64,000 bases of DNA from Coccinella septempunctata (lineage: Eukaryota; Arthropoda; Insecta; Coleoptera; Coccinellidae): the NCBI RefSeq assembly GCF_907165205.1, contig NC_058196.1, forward strand, positions 27,446,501-27,510,500. The letters are read 5' to 3'. Positions 38,090-50,124 of the stretch are shown one piece after another. Made by a program: the position numbers and the translations under genes. Each line of letters starts with the position of its first letter. Position 1 is the first letter of the stretch. The notes under the pieces are model-generated. The model did not search any database and had not been told where the DNA came from. It saw only the letters and a program-made list of their open reading frames with translations.

Positions 38090-38580
38090 GGTGGAGCACG
38101 AGCACTTTTAAATATTCCTAACATCACATCCGAGTGTGACATAATAAAATAAATGATCGGCCAAACAAATAATCAGTCACTTTATGCAGTAGCACACTTT
38201 TATGACCCCTTGGTAGCATTACAAACTTTTACGAGAAGCGATTAATTAACCACTGGCAGTAAATAAACCATAACTCCAACAAGTTCTGATTTACGATATG
38301 CAATAAAATTTCGAAAAGCGAAACATTCTTTGTGTAACCCAGCCCGCGCACAAAAAACGTTTTATTTCCGTTGTAACATTGTTGAACTTGCGCGTTTTAT
38401 CAGTGTATCATCGCCCTTTAGTCTCGTATCGTTAAGATTATTGTTCTTAGGTTCTTTGCGTTTTTTACACTTTGTTTCGGCTAACGACTTCATTTTCCGT
38501 TGACGTTTTGACTGGCGTTGAGAGGTCGTAAAAGGAGAACGACTTTTATTTTATGGGTCGTATAAGGATGATTGAATGAA
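38090..38580. promoter_or_regulatory. Cluster of TTTTACGAY / TTTATGG-type sites
   Basis: ACACTTTTATGACC (about 38198), AACTTTTACGAGAAG (38225), GAGGTCGTAAAAGG (38521), GACTTTTATTTTATGGGTCG (38541) fall in under 500 bp. These match binding preferences of Abd-B-class and Caudal homeodomains. A candidate posterior enhancer or initiator, by motif density only. Confidence 0.35.
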
Positions 38581-39420
38581 AATATCAATAAATAAACCTG
38601 TAGGGGAAATATGATTTCCTACAGATAAGGAGATGGAGTTTTCGCTCGGCATTTAAGAGATACAAAACAGGCTTTATGGATTTGATTGAATCTAACCTAG
38701 ATCATATATGAAATGGAAGTTAGAGCCATATTATACAGTGTGTCTCGAGGCCAAGATCAGTATGCTTCTCGCTATTGATGGGATCATTCCTATAAGAATT
38801 AAGACTCAGAAAAGCAACAATCTGGTAGATGCATCACGCTCCATGTTTGACCAGTATCACGTGCAGTCGGACAGTAAAACGGCAAACTAAGTAACGCTTC
38901 CTGCAATATTTAAGTCTTAAATAGATGCGCCAATCTCAATGTATCTAAAGGAGAAACTTCGTGGACAATCTCGCATGGAAGAAGCAATTTTGTAGTTGTG
39001 GTCGTGATCATGGGGTATATTTCAAATCCGTGACAATTCACGTTGGAAACTTCGCCGCATTTCTGAATTTTGTTTATTAACTTCTGACTAATAAGCAAGT
39101 TCAACCGTTCCCAACTTTCTTAATAAATGAGCCGTCTACAAAGTTTAGAAATTGTGGAATTAAAACTGATGAAGGAGCTCTAAGGACGTGTAGATGCCAG
39201 GCAAGAAGTTGAAGGTACATTTCTGGGACTGTTTCGATGGTGTTATAAACTCTCTTTATGTTATGTGTTATTCCAGGGGACATATTTTAGATGGGAAAGA
39301 ATTAGACACGGTCACGGTTGTGAAAAGAGTGAAAATTAAAAAGTTATCAATATCAAACAATGATTATGTTGTTTGTAATTTATAAATAGTTCAAAACGCA
39401 AATTTTCATGTATAAATAAT
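38580..39420. other. Spacer, nothing recognised
   Basis: Short opposing frames, no domain, no repeat. Confidence 0.3.
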
Positions 39421-40200
39421 TAGATATAAATGTGTAGAGCTGCGATAGAACGTCAGCATGATCAAAGGGATAAGACTATGTGAACTGACGCAGATACTTG
39501 GTAGAATAGTTGCACAAAATTCCCGTTTCTCACACATCATTAGTCTAGTAATTTAGTACATGATTCTGGATGCAGTTTTGATATAGATCCGGCCGAAATG
39601 GTCGGGTTTAATTTAGGTCTCAGGCAATCCCGGAATCCAATCCGAAACGCCGCTACCCGGTAGATCCACGATATCCTAATGCCTACGCAGTCCTTAATTC
39701 ATCGTAACGACCCATGTTGGAGTTATATTAATGGCAAATGCCGCCATCAGGTCCTCGTATAATAGCGCGTAGAGGTAAGAGGCGGGAGCGATACAGCGAC
39801 AAACTACCAGAGGAACGCACAGCTGCCTTTGACTAATAAGAAATATAACTTGAATATATTATAACTATAATTCCCGGAGAAGATAGCTAGCCCAACCGTT
39901 TAATGCATGCGCCACGGATTTATGGCATTGGCTCTACGGAAGATTAGTTTCTTATTAAGATGGCCTAGGCGAATTTTGTTATAGGAGATCAAAGGATGGG
40001 ATGGTAATTATCGGATTTTTCGAATCGATGTTTGTTCTGCTCCGCACCGATAAATAAGCTGAATTCCAAATTCGACGACGTTACCGGTGGAGGTAACGCG
40101 ACTGGCACAGGGACGGACTGGCGAATATTCATGAGCATAATATGGCACCCAAATTCAAAATCCGATAATTTATTTGGAATGCCATTTGAAAAAACGAGCG
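39420..40200. other. GC-richer single-copy block, candidate cis-regulatory
   Basis: Single-copy DNA with mixed composition; phrases such as TTAATGGCAAATGCCGCCATC near 39728 carry a palindromic GGCA-TGCC core. No coding evidence. Confidence 0.3.
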
Positions 40201-40212
40201 GATGGTTGTACA

Positions 40213-40746
40213 GGGTGAGTTTTCGACTCGTACAAATATTTGAACAGTAGATTCTTGAGGTGAAAAGAAACATTTTCTCCATTTATTCCGATTCGACCCT
40301 GATAAAAAGATATAGCCAGTTTTCATTATGGGCTGTGCCATTCCTGGAAAAACGAAATTACCTTCAGAATAACCAGCTCAATCTGTGACACTACACAACT
40401 GTGGATCTTTTGAGCAGAGGTGTATTCAGCCAAAGTTACCCAATTTCACAGACACTTCAATTATTGAACATCAAATTGCTTGAAAACGGCGCGTTATACG
40501 AGAAAATAAGAAGAACACTTTTATTTTACAAAATGTTCAAATATTCATTAGATATCGTCCAACTTAGCTTCAAGATCTGGGTTTTTCGAATTTTTGGTAT
40601 TTTTATGGTTCGTAATGGTCATAATGAGAAAACTGGAAGACGTTAGTGATATCTTGTGTTCGAAAAAGATTAATCGAATAAATGAAAAATTATATTCCGA
40701 AATTCATTTCAGTCGATGAAACCGTTTTTAAGGTTTTTCAACGAAC
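40213..40746 (-). repeat. Family A MITE, copy A4, first part (split by C1)
   Basis: Starts ACAGGGTGAGTTTTCGACTC and matches A2 through GAGAAAACTGGAAGACGTTA (about 40625), then stops at 40746 where another element begins. The remainder of the copy resumes at 41621. Confidence 0.85.
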
Positions 40747-41620
40747 TGTATGGGGGGTCCAGGAAAGTTGAACACCTTTTCAGTCTGAAGTTGTATATGT
40801 AAATGGTGGCAACTCATTTTTTGCGTGAAGATATCATGCTCAAATAGATAACGATAGATAATGGTAGAGTGATGGTGAGATGAGCATTTTGAGTAAAGCA
40901 AATCTTTTTTTAGGAACCGAAAGTTGGCTCATGTCTCCCTAACCCATGAGAGAGTTTAACAGGGGGCGAGAGAGACTTGACCATAAGTTTGTTTATCGTC
41001 AATGTTGACGTCTATGTCAAGGTTTTTATCATCAGATGTGTCAGCGTATGAAATACATATTTTTCAGAGTCACTCTCACTTATTTCCGAGATGTTTTTTA
41101 CTTTTTTGAACCTTTGTATATTTTTTTATATTTATTTCTATCATTCAATCTTTTTTTCTCTAAGCAAACTATTATCTAAGTTTAGTGCGGGAAACTTGGA
41201 CCACTGATTATGTCTCCCGACCGAAGCATTGGTCAAGTATCCCTCTCTCCCTTTTAGTCTATTCAACAGATGTTTTCTTGAAACTTTTACAACTATTATT
41301 AAAAGGGCTCATCGTTTTTAAAACAATATCAATCAAAGAAAACAATGAAACTAAATAAAACCACGCAACTATTGAACTTTTCAGACAGTGTAACAAACAA
41401 AAATTATTCAATTTCTCACTTCCAAACAACAAAATCACGTTCAACCCTCTCACTCCCGAACTGTTCTGATGGCGGCCAAAATGGAGCCGCCACCAGTTGT
41501 ACCTTGTTACGAGTATGTCGCAAGCTATTTACTATACCGGTAGCGCGAAATTTGAACTGAAATATTCGTGGTGGTTCAAGTCTCCTACCTGAGCAAGTCT
41601 CCCGAACTCTCCCTACGTTA
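40747..41620 (+). mobile_element. Family C DNA element, copy C1
   Basis: Inserted within a family A copy. Ends TGTATGGGGGGTCCAGGAAA and, inverted, GTAGGGAGAGTTCGGGAGAC; aligned over 23 positions they form an imperfect terminal inverted repeat. Copies of a GGGAGACTTGA/TCAAGTCTCCC-like phrase occur inside on both strands (near 40940, 40980, 41210, 41230, 41575). The same element, inverted, lies at 53.5-54.4 kb. No transposase frame. Confidence 0.8.
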
Positions 41621-41716
41621 TAAACTGAGCCGATTCAAAAAAAAATGGTAAAGGAAAAAAGTGTTTCTTTTGACCTCAATAATCCACTGTTTTGCATATT
41701 TGTACGAGTCGAAGAC
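41621..41716 (-). repeat. Family A MITE, copy A4, second part
   Basis: AACTGAGCCGATTC, then AATGGTAAAGG-AAAAAGTGTT and the terminus TTTGTACGAGTCGAAGAC continue the copy interrupted at 40746. An AACTG repeat on both sides of C1 (40744-40748 and 41623-41627) may be its target duplication. Confidence 0.8.
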
Positions 41717-41879
41717 AAAGTGGCAAAAACTCGAAAATATCTTAGATTGTGTCGTCATCTTGGACATTAAGCTTGAAATGAATTTCACGGAAATATCCCC
41801 CGTAGATCTCCACATAATTTTGGGTGAGGTTAATCCAGAATGACCCAATGTACACCCAATGAAATGTAATTAACAAAGC

Positions 41880-42480
41880 CAGGAGGAGCAATATCAAAGT
41901 TCTACTTTTTTTGATAGGTCAATGCGAACGTCCTGTGTTATGTGGATGCAGGAATACGGCCCAAACACAGATCCACCCTGTATACATAAGTCTTAAAACC
42001 TCCCAACATTATAGGGGAACATCGAACAAGATTACACATCGTACGATACGTGTCATGCCTCCTGACAAATTTCCAATCGGCCAGAGGACAATAAATAATA
42101 ATTTCTGGGGGAGATCGCTTCCCTATCACGGGCAGATTATGATTCAGGGCTCGGATGCCGTATTCGAATGCGAACTTACGAAGGGATGCACGCAGATATC
42201 GCAATATATATGGAATTTGGGACGTGCCTGGACGCGCTGCTGGCATGGGAAAATATGAAAGGGGTCCCCGGATATGATTCGGGTATGACGATAATGGACG
42301 GTGATCACATCGGGATGCGGATGGCGAGCTTGGGAAAAGGGAGGGCTTGTCCCTTTCGACCTCGTGCATAGGGTGGGATTGGTATCTGTGCGGCATTGAT
42401 GTTTCCGAGGGATAATCCGATGTAACATCATTTAAAATATGGCCTAATTGAGGGTAAAACGTCCAGCCAGTATACAAACT
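41880..42480. other. GC-richer single-copy block, candidate regulatory
   Basis: Three overlapping open frames occupy both strands (the longest 179 codons on minus, 41938-42477). None has a recognised domain, and their coexistence argues that openness reflects base composition. I leave it as possible regulatory DNA. Confidence 0.3.
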
Positions 42481-42510
42481 CTTGCAGTATGGAAATATAA
42501 AGGTCGAATA

Positions 42511-42639
42511 TACAGGGTGATTGATGTAAACCTTGCACTAGAAATTTTGGGAGAACTAAAGGCATCGATGAGCTGATTATTCACACTTGTAAGTTCTAGA
42601 CGTTGAACTATTCAATAGTCATATAGAAAAGCGACTTTA
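42511..42639 (+). repeat. Family E element fragment (5' end)
   Basis: TACAGGGTGATTGATGTAAA and ~130 bp of AT-rich sequence end at the start of the following family D element, so the remainder has been replaced or truncated. Only one copy is in the window. Confidence 0.5.
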
Positions 42640-43482
42640 TACAGGGTGTTTTCAATGGTGAGGCTTTTTTTTGACAGAAGGTAAAACTCATCAAAACAAG
42701 TGGTTCCATCAAAAATTCGACAGAATTTCATTGAATTTCAAGTACGGGACTGTGGAAGGTGACTCCGGCATCGCAAAAACGCAACAAAACAAACATATGG
42801 GTGGACAATGAATGGTTCAGTGGCAAGTTCATCGGATTAGATGCATCAGGACACTTTTGAAAGAATCATAATTGTTGTATCGTGGAATTTAGGGTGAAAA
42901 ACAATGTAGAAAATCGGGGCAGTTTCTTGAAAGTGCTTATGTTAGTTATGTTGAAGAAGTGCTATGATGTTTCCCCATTTCATTCCATTTTTACGACGAT
43001 TGTTGGAATGTTCGAACAAGAAGATTGTGATGCACATTGTGAAAAAATTCGTGAATAATTTAGACGAATTTTATTGGTGAGATTTTGAATAATTATTCTA
43101 TTTTTTACACTTATGTCCTAAGTCTCTTCTGTCAGTTGGTATCGAAATGAGCCATTTCATAAAATCGTGTAAGTAATTAAATAATAATGAGAACAATTCG
43201 TCAATCCTAAGTTTCCATTTTCATTACAACGTGAATATCGAACGTGCCAATATCCTAAACGAAACCACATGGTCGAATCGATAAGTTTTTTCCATTGCTT
43301 TGTGAAAATTCAGCTAACAAGCGGTCTAGGGTCGTATTAGGATCTATTTCACTTCTCATTTTCAATTTTTGTTTCAACTTTGTCATTTTGAAAGTTTTGT
43401 ACAGGTGATTTTTGGTGTCACGCTTCATTTTGACCAGTTCTACCTTCTGTTAACAAAAGCCTCACCTTTAAATACCCTGTAC
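42640..43482 (+). repeat. Family D MITE, copy D1 (full length)
   Basis: Begins TACAGGGTGTTTTCAATGGT and ends with the inverted counterpart AAAAGCCTCACCTTTAAATA then CCCTGTA. The terminal repeats include the GTGAGGCTTTT and ACAGAAGGTA phrases. 843 bp, non-coding, TA at both ends. Partial relatives at 1, 48.6 and 54.4 kb. Confidence 0.85.
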
Positions 43483-44640
43483 AGTTTATAGATCGAACGA
43501 CATAATACCTTCATGTCATTTCAAATTACACATTGATCTGAATGTTCGATAAGAAATCTCCAGAATTATGTATCAAGATGTATCAATAAAAAGTGAATCA
43601 AATATGTTTATTCAGTATTTCTATGAACGTCTTGTTAATCTTGTTGACAAGTACATTTCTTCTTCAGCGAATTATCAAGTGTTGGTTAAAAGTTCTTCGA
43701 AAAATTCTATTACATGTGAAAAAACATGAATGGGAATTCTCAGATTGAAGGTATAGTTTGAATGATCAACTTGAAAGAGCCAGAGAATCCTACCCTTATA
43801 AAATTGTTTGTCACTAACTAGGACACCCTGTAAAGTTCGGGTAATTCAGGTACTATTATTTAAACCTGTTAAAAATAATGGATAGGTTATAGTAATTCTA
43901 TGGATTACTTCTGTTAGCTCGTTTTTCGCAAAAGTTATTTGCACTCACCTACAAGCTTATGATTCAAGTCCAAGACTAGATTCACTTTCGCTATTTTCTG
44001 CAACAGACACAGCACAAATATCTCGGATCGACTGGAACACTCCCAGTTTTACATGTATTCGACTGAGGACTGCCGCAGTACTTTTTTTTAACTTGTGGCG
44101 AGATAATGAACATCTGTTGGTGGCAGTCAGAAATGGATTTACTGTTGCCAAAGAAATTTTATAGAGTAAAATTGATGACTCAACACACAAAAGTAATATT
44201 TGGAATATTTTGGTACCTGGTATTGAAAGCAAGACCGTGCTTTGAAAAATTAGCATGAGATATGATTGCGTACGTTTGTTTCTTCTTTGGAAAATATACT
44301 TTTTCAAATTCTGAAATTAGAAATTCTTCGACTGATCCAAAAAACGTAGATTTTGATATTTGAACGGCGTATCTTAATATTCTGAGTACTGTCTCTATAA
44401 CGTTGGAATTGCATGCGCCATCTCAAAGGGTTATTGGAAGTAGACGAGACCACAACATTTCATAAAAATCTGACCACTTATTGTCGAGTTATGAATGTGG
44501 AAAATTTAGGTCGAAAGAGTAGAAAAGAAGCAACTATCACATATCTAAAATTTCAGCGAAATATCTCTTGCATGGGGTAGCTTCATACCTACATGAACTC
44601 ATGTTGCCTGATAAAGAAATATTAATGTTTTCGAAGAATC
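43483..44640. other. AT-rich spacer
   Basis: ACACCCTGTA (43823) is a stray terminus of the CAGGGTG group. The 116-codon minus frame at 43957-44307 is not recognised, and no other feature was found. Confidence 0.3.
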
Positions 44641-45180
44641 CTTAGTGCCACTATTGCTGGAGCCTGCATAAATTTGCTACGAATAAGGGACAACGTTTTT
44701 TCCTCCACCCGATCCCAGCGCCCTTCGAAATTAACCCAAAGGATCCCTCATCGAAGGACCATTCCTATTCACATCTCCGACCCTTCCCAATTTCATATTC
44801 CACAATGCCCTCCCAGACTCCGTAAATTTCCGATACAAAATCGCGTCCGCCATCACCGAGCAGCGGATTCTAATCAAATGGCAGCCCGCTTAATATTCCC
44901 GAGGCTGCCAAACTTCGACCGTTTACCTGAGGGGGGGTTGGGAAGCGATTTTTTCGAGCTCGCAGCTCGACAGAGACTTCCACTCAGTTTAATTAAAGTT
45001 CCATGTAGTTCGAGGATATCCTACGAGGCGGGCGCAAGGGAAGTCCGCGGAATTGCATCTGGAAGTCGGTGGAAATTGAACTTATTCCATCTGGGCGTCG
45101 GTGGCTGCGATCGGATCAACACCTTGTTTTTCCAATTTCGATAGTTGCGGACTATTCGCTTAGTTCGGCTGTGAGAAGAG
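44640..45180. other. GC-richer single-copy block, candidate cis-regulatory
   Basis: A 156-codon plus frame (44674-45144) has no domain I recognise and atypical composition. The block contains CAGTTTAATTAAAG (44984), a homeodomain-type site. More likely regulatory than coding. Confidence 0.3.
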
Positions 45181-45303
45181 CTATATCTATCTATGTTCCC
45201 GAAGAATTTCGAGAAAATTCGACTTTGTTGTAACAAACTGACTATTCTGGCACTGATGGAGTTAGAAATTGGATTTTCGGAAGGGGTGGAACCCTTTTAT
45301 TCA

Positions 45304-45416
45304 ACAGGGTGTAAAAGATTAGTCGCTTAAAAGTTCAAGGAGTGATTCCTTGCCAAAAAATAATGTCGCTCTGTTTTACAAAGCAAGGGAATACGTATCA
45401 CATCACGAAAGTGGAC
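45304..45416 (+). repeat. Family H element fragment
   Basis: ACAGGGTGTAAAAGATTAGT followed by GGAGTGATTCCTTGCCAAAA matches the start at 7147. Cut off by the S2 unit. Confidence 0.5.
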
Positions 45417-45570
45417 CTTTGAAAAATTCCCAAAAAGATGGGGTCAAAAAGAAATTCGTAAAGACCAAACGGTTGCGCCGAGGTCGATGAAATTTCGAGA
45501 TTTATTACAAGAAAAGTTGTTTTTTCAGAATATGTAACACATTTAGATCTACGACGATTTTTCTGTTATA
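45417..45570 (+). repeat. S2 repeat unit, first part (split by family F)
   Basis: GAAAAATTCCCAAAAAGATG, then ACCAAACGGTTGCGCCGAGG and AATTTCGAGATTTATTACAA match the S2 units at 24.4-24.8 kb. The unit resumes at 46115-46158 after the palindromic insertion (CCTTCGAAAAATTCCCAAAA). Confidence 0.8.
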
Positions 45571-46114
45571 TACAGGGTGGGCAAAATTCGTTGTCTACTG
45601 AGAGGATCGCGAGAACTATAGCAGCTAGAAGAAAACGGATGACACAGCTCTTTTTCGGAGAAACAAAGAATGGTGAAAACCGCAGCCTCCTACGATACTC
45701 CATTTTTGAGTATGACAAAGTTCTCATAACTTTTTTGTCTTTGAAGTTACAAATCTGAAACTTGAACCTTCTACAGGCACTTGTTTACGTAGAATCCACT
45801 TACAAACTTTTATTGAATTTTTTATTTTTGAATTGAAAAAAACTGTTGTCAGTAGATTCTACGTATGAAAGTGCTTAAGAAGGTTCAAGTTTCAGATCTG
45901 CTACTCCAAAAACAAAAGAGTTATGAGAACTTTTCGAAATCATCAAAATCTCAATTTTTGTTTATAACTCGAAATCTACAAATGATAGGCCGATTCTGTT
46001 TTCAGATTTGGATAAGTAATGAAAAAAGACCTCGAGAATGTGTCATCTGTTTTCTTCTAGCTGCTATGGTTCTCGAGATCCCCTCAGTAGACAACGAATT
46101 TTGCCCACCCTGTA
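45571..46114. mobile_element. Foldback MITE (family F), 544 bp
   Basis: Begins TACAGGGTGGGCAAAATTCG and ends in its inverse, CGAATTTTGCCCACCCTGTA. Almost the whole element is an imperfect palindrome: the left arm (to about 45835) and right arm (from about 45845) pair throughout, for example AACTTGAACCTTCTACAGGC against its inverse. Inserted at TA in an S2 unit. Confidence 0.9.
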
Positions 46115-46159
46115 CATGTGTTGAACATTGACCTTCGAAAAATTCCCAAAAAGATGGGA

Positions 46160-47339
46160 GGGGAAGTTCTTCCAACGAACGCAAATAGAAAACGTCAATG
46201 AGTATTCTATATCAAAAAATTAATTGATAAATCATTGCATTCTCAGGATTCAACATACATAGTTTACGCATAAGATTTTTCCAGTGAAAGCTCCTGGATA
46301 TTATTCTCTTCTCGTTTTCTCATTTCGTTGAAGCGTCGAAATTTTCATTGGAAAAGGCAATCTCTTTCTCTTGGATTTGTGCCATCTCAGATTCCATAGG
46401 AATGTCTGAGTGTATTCTAATCAAGTAGCAGCTGTGAGAAATGGCGTTTGGCTACTTGAAAACATTCGGGCAGTTATTGAATTTTCTACTCGACTGTTCG
46501 CATAGACATGGGCGTAGACTGTTAGGGGACAGGGTGGGCAACCCTTGTCTAGGATTCTGAGTGCTCCCAACCCCAGATACTCAAATCCTTCACCAGTTTC
46601 AATGAGGAAACGAGCGAGAAAATACATTGGCCTCCAAAAAAAAATCCTTACTACCCAAATTGTTGTTTTGCTACGAAATAATCTCGGTATACATGATGTT
46701 TATTACAGATGCATGTGATTATTGTCCGGAAACAGTAATATTTTTGTTTCATGGGGTAAAATATGCACCACATCTGGAAAATTTCCCCAGGTTTTCGTTG
46801 ATATAATGAATACCAAGAAATTTTTCGTTTAAACTTCGATATGTTGGTTTGAAACGTCTGAGCAAAAACTAGAACCTCACCTATACACTTCCAGCCCTCT
46901 CCAACATCCACAGTTTTTGCGACCGTCGGGAAAACTCCGCATTTTCCGAGACACAGGTCGGAAAGGTTCCACGTCGAAATGAAATTCTCAAGGTAATTCC
47001 CCTGTAACTTTTCTCTCCTGTTTTTCATCCGAGCTGGATGCTCGCTAACAATGGCTTATTTCGAGAATTGATAAAAAGATATGAACTTTATAAGCATAAA
47101 TTCTCGTTTAGTTGCAATTTCCCAACGATAACCTTCCCCGGCTTATGGAAGAACGGAAAAGCACGAAAGAGGATAATATTCGAGTGGAAGGAAACTTCTA
47201 TACATAGAAATTTGCCTGCGTCGGTGGAGAAAAAGGAACAGTGCAGCGTCGGACTAGCTCCTGGGGTTCAATTTTGAAATGTCGATTTTCCATTTGAGTT
47301 GTGACTACAAAAACTGATTCAGATCATTATTTACGAGGA
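46160..47339. other. Single-copy stretch, nothing firmly recognised
   Basis: Several open frames of 60-125 codons on both strands without recognised domains. Mixed composition; regulatory function possible but unsupported. Confidence 0.3.
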
Positions 47340-48597
47340 TATATTGAAAAATTCTTAGTCTACTATAGAAACAAACAAAATTTCAATGTCAAAATATTTT
47401 ATTTCTCATCATATTCTCCTCTTAATTGAATACATTTATTACAGCGAACCTGCAACGTCTCTGGACCTTTAAAAAAAATGTTTCTTCTTGCTCTCTAAAC
47501 CAGACCTTCACAGCTTCTTTCACCTCCTCATTGGAAGAAAATTTACGACCTTTTAAACTTTTTTTTAGTTGACGAAAGAGATGATAGTCGGATGGAACCA
47601 AATCTGGTGAATAAGGGGAGTGTTCTAGTAATTCACACCCTAAATCACGAATTTTTTGCATGGCAACATGAAATTTGTGTGCAGAAGCGTTGTCCTGTAA
47701 AAACAAAACACCTTTAGATAGCTCTCCGCGTATCATCTCTTTAATTTTCCCCTTCAGTAATGTCGAATAGTAATCTCCGGTCTTTGTTCTACCCTTATCC
47801 AAAAAATCAATCATGATGACTCCATGGCAATCCCAAATAACTGAAGCAAGAACTTTTCCAGACGATTTTTGGACACGAAACTTCTTAGGTCTTGGAGAAC
47901 CAGAGTGTCGCCATTCCATCGATTGTTGCTTTGTTTCTGGATCGTTGAAATGTACCTAAGTCTCATCTATAGTAGCAATTCGGTTTAAGAAGTCTACATC
48001 GAATCTAGCACAGATCTAACGCGATGATTCTACCCTTGCACGCTTTTGGTCAACATTCAAACATTTGGCGATCCATTTTGCAGCAATTTTTCTCATGTCC
48101 AAATTGACGTGAACCTTACGATGAACGCGTTCGTATGAAATCTTCAGTGCTTCAGATATCCGTTTTAGCCCAATTCGACGGTCTGATAAAATCATGCCAT
48201 GAACTGCATCGATATTTTCTGGGACTGACACAGAAACTGGCCTTCTCGATCGGTCATCATCTTCAATGGAAAATTTACCTTTTTTGAAGCTTGCAATCCA
48301 ATTTTTCACGGTCCCATACGAAGGAAATTGATCACCAAGGGTATTAAGCATACCTTCGTAAATCTGCTTAACTCTTAACAGTTTTAAATACGGGTACTTG
48401 ATGTTGGCTCGATACTCCAATTTTTCAATTTTTAAAATTTCGGTGGACATCTTCTTTCTTTCAATTTATTGAGTAACTGTGTTTCACCTTTTGACCTCAA
48501 ACTCCACACTGACTAATGAGCTATTGTTCGTTGCAATGGTATAACGCAATATTTTTTTATGCGTGGAACTGGTCTAGGCTAACTAGATATCAATACA
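47340..48597 (-). mobile_element. mariner element, near full length
   Basis: About 1258 bp on the minus strand. The 5' end (48597) reads TGTATTGATATCTAGTTAGC and the 3' end, inverted, TATATTGAAAAATTCTTAGT; the two align as imperfect terminal inverted repeats. Size and encoded protein fit mariner. The same 5' end occurs at 60673. Confidence 0.85.
47422..48450 (-). pseudogene. mariner transposase, two in-frame stops
   Basis: A single frame from the Met at 48450 to the stop at 47422 (342 codons with two internal TAGs at 48018-48016 and 47958-47956), close to the usual ~345 residues of mariner transposases. The N-terminal half has the helix-turn-helix region (YGTVKNWIASFKKG), then an RRP linker. 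The catalytic triad is visible: Asp in ATIDET just before the second stop, Asp in LQDNASAH, and Asp in YSPDLVPSDYHLF, the last two separated by 34 residues (DD34D signature). The second stop falls where families have Trp in DETW. No frameshift is seen, so the copy is young but inactive unless read through. Confidence 0.92.
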
Positions 48598-48785
48598 ACT
48601 ATTTTTTCAAGTGACCTGATGCAACTGGTTAGATAAATTCTGAAGTACTTCATTGTACAACCATATGTTCATGTTTCGTTTCGTTTAGAATGTTTATGAT
48701 GCCGGAAGGTGACTTCTACAGTACCGTACATGAAATTGTCCAACGTCTAGGGGTTTTTCAGCGATATTTTGTCTCCTTAGTCTTA
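48598..48785 (-). repeat. Family D MITE fragment (D4) next to mariner
   Basis: On the minus strand, TACGGTACTGTAGAAGTCAC, ACATATGGTTGTACAATGAA and GCATCAGGTCACTTGAAAAA match the family D interior. It ends exactly at the mariner 5' end; the matching continuation on the other side of mariner is not evident. Confidence 0.7.
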
Positions 48786-50124
48786 AATCGGATGAAAAAC
48801 GCGGTACAACCCTGTACAGACCGGTAGCGGCATGCAGATAATATTCCCCATTCCACCCCTTTCCGTACAATGAACGTAATAAGACGGGATCAAAGAAATT
48901 CGGTTCACGAACTCAACTGGACTTTGGGGAAATAAGGGTACATCCCTTCCGGGAAAAATGTTAAAAGATGCAAAGTAATGTACATAACTGGAAGTGAGGA
49001 ATCTGCATACTTTAGAATTCATGAACCTCGACGTAAACTCCGTTCAAATTCTTATCTTTCTGACGTTCCTGGTCGTTAGGGAGGGAGTGAAGGGGTTGGG
49101 GTGATTCCAAGCATTGGGTTAAGTTTCCGTAGGTACCTACGATGGTGAAAATGTCCATAGACATCAAATATCAAAAACCAAAAAAATTTCAATAATCTAT
49201 TAACTCTAGTACTCTTTTATGAACTTTTATCTTGCACAGTTGTCCTATTTATATATTCATCAAGAATTATGGCGTATACTACTAAGAGACTTCCTTGAAA
49301 TATTCGGGCAGGTCACTATAAACATTCCACTTTATAGACCGCAAAATTGAATCAGATGGTGTTCATTAAAATACATATTGCTTTTATCCTGTTCACTTCG
49401 CAGTACCATTTAAGAGACTGAATCCGAGACATAACCAATTATACGCATTTTGCGTAGGCTTTCGATGTCACTATTGGTAAAATACATGGTTGATACAGCG
49501 TATCTTGCGATTTTTTTAATTATTGAATTAACAAAACTTTCCAACTTAATGGATATTCGAAGGTGTTGACGACAAGCGATATTCTGTGAGGGAAATTGAA
49601 ATCGAAATTTGAATATTAATCGTATTAACCTATCGCTTTGAATCTTAAATGATCTACAGGAATAAACATCAAGAATTGTTGTTTTTCTCTCACTCAATAT
49701 ATGCATAAAACCACTTTTATGAATTCAAAACTAACAATGTTTCGAGGAAAACCTTTTTTGAATGTTAATTATTTTTTGTTTTGTTTTTTCACTCTGAATA
49801 ATTTTTTCATTTTGCAATCTGCTCTTCAGTTCTTACTCTTAAAAGTCTTATCAAAGTGACTCTTTCTCATTGGAAACGTTTGCATCTAATTTCAAATCTT
49901 CCAACAGTATTTCAGCTAATTTCATTCATTTTCAATCAGGAGAGGGTTTGAGAATAAATTTGAAAATATATAACAGATATTAACCATTGTACTATAATAA
50001 ATTCTCTCATTTGAGCCCTGAGCTAAACATGCGCTTATTAGTGCTTAGTATATGCGCACAATATTTGCCAAGGTCAATTCTAGGTAGCCAAGAATCAATT
50101 ATAATTCTACTGGCTTAGGCAACA
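48786..50124. other. Single-copy spacer
   Basis: A slightly GC-richer piece (48.79-49.14 kb) passes into AT-rich DNA. No gene or repeat recognised. Confidence 0.35.

Noticed and set aside
41938..42477. 179-codon minus-strand open frame as a gene
   Set aside because: No domain, no splice context and two other overlapping frames on both strands; openness is explained by composition.
44674..45144. 156-codon plus-strand open frame as a gene
   Set aside because: Unrecognised, Arg/Pro-rich, no homology pattern; more likely non-coding single-copy DNA.
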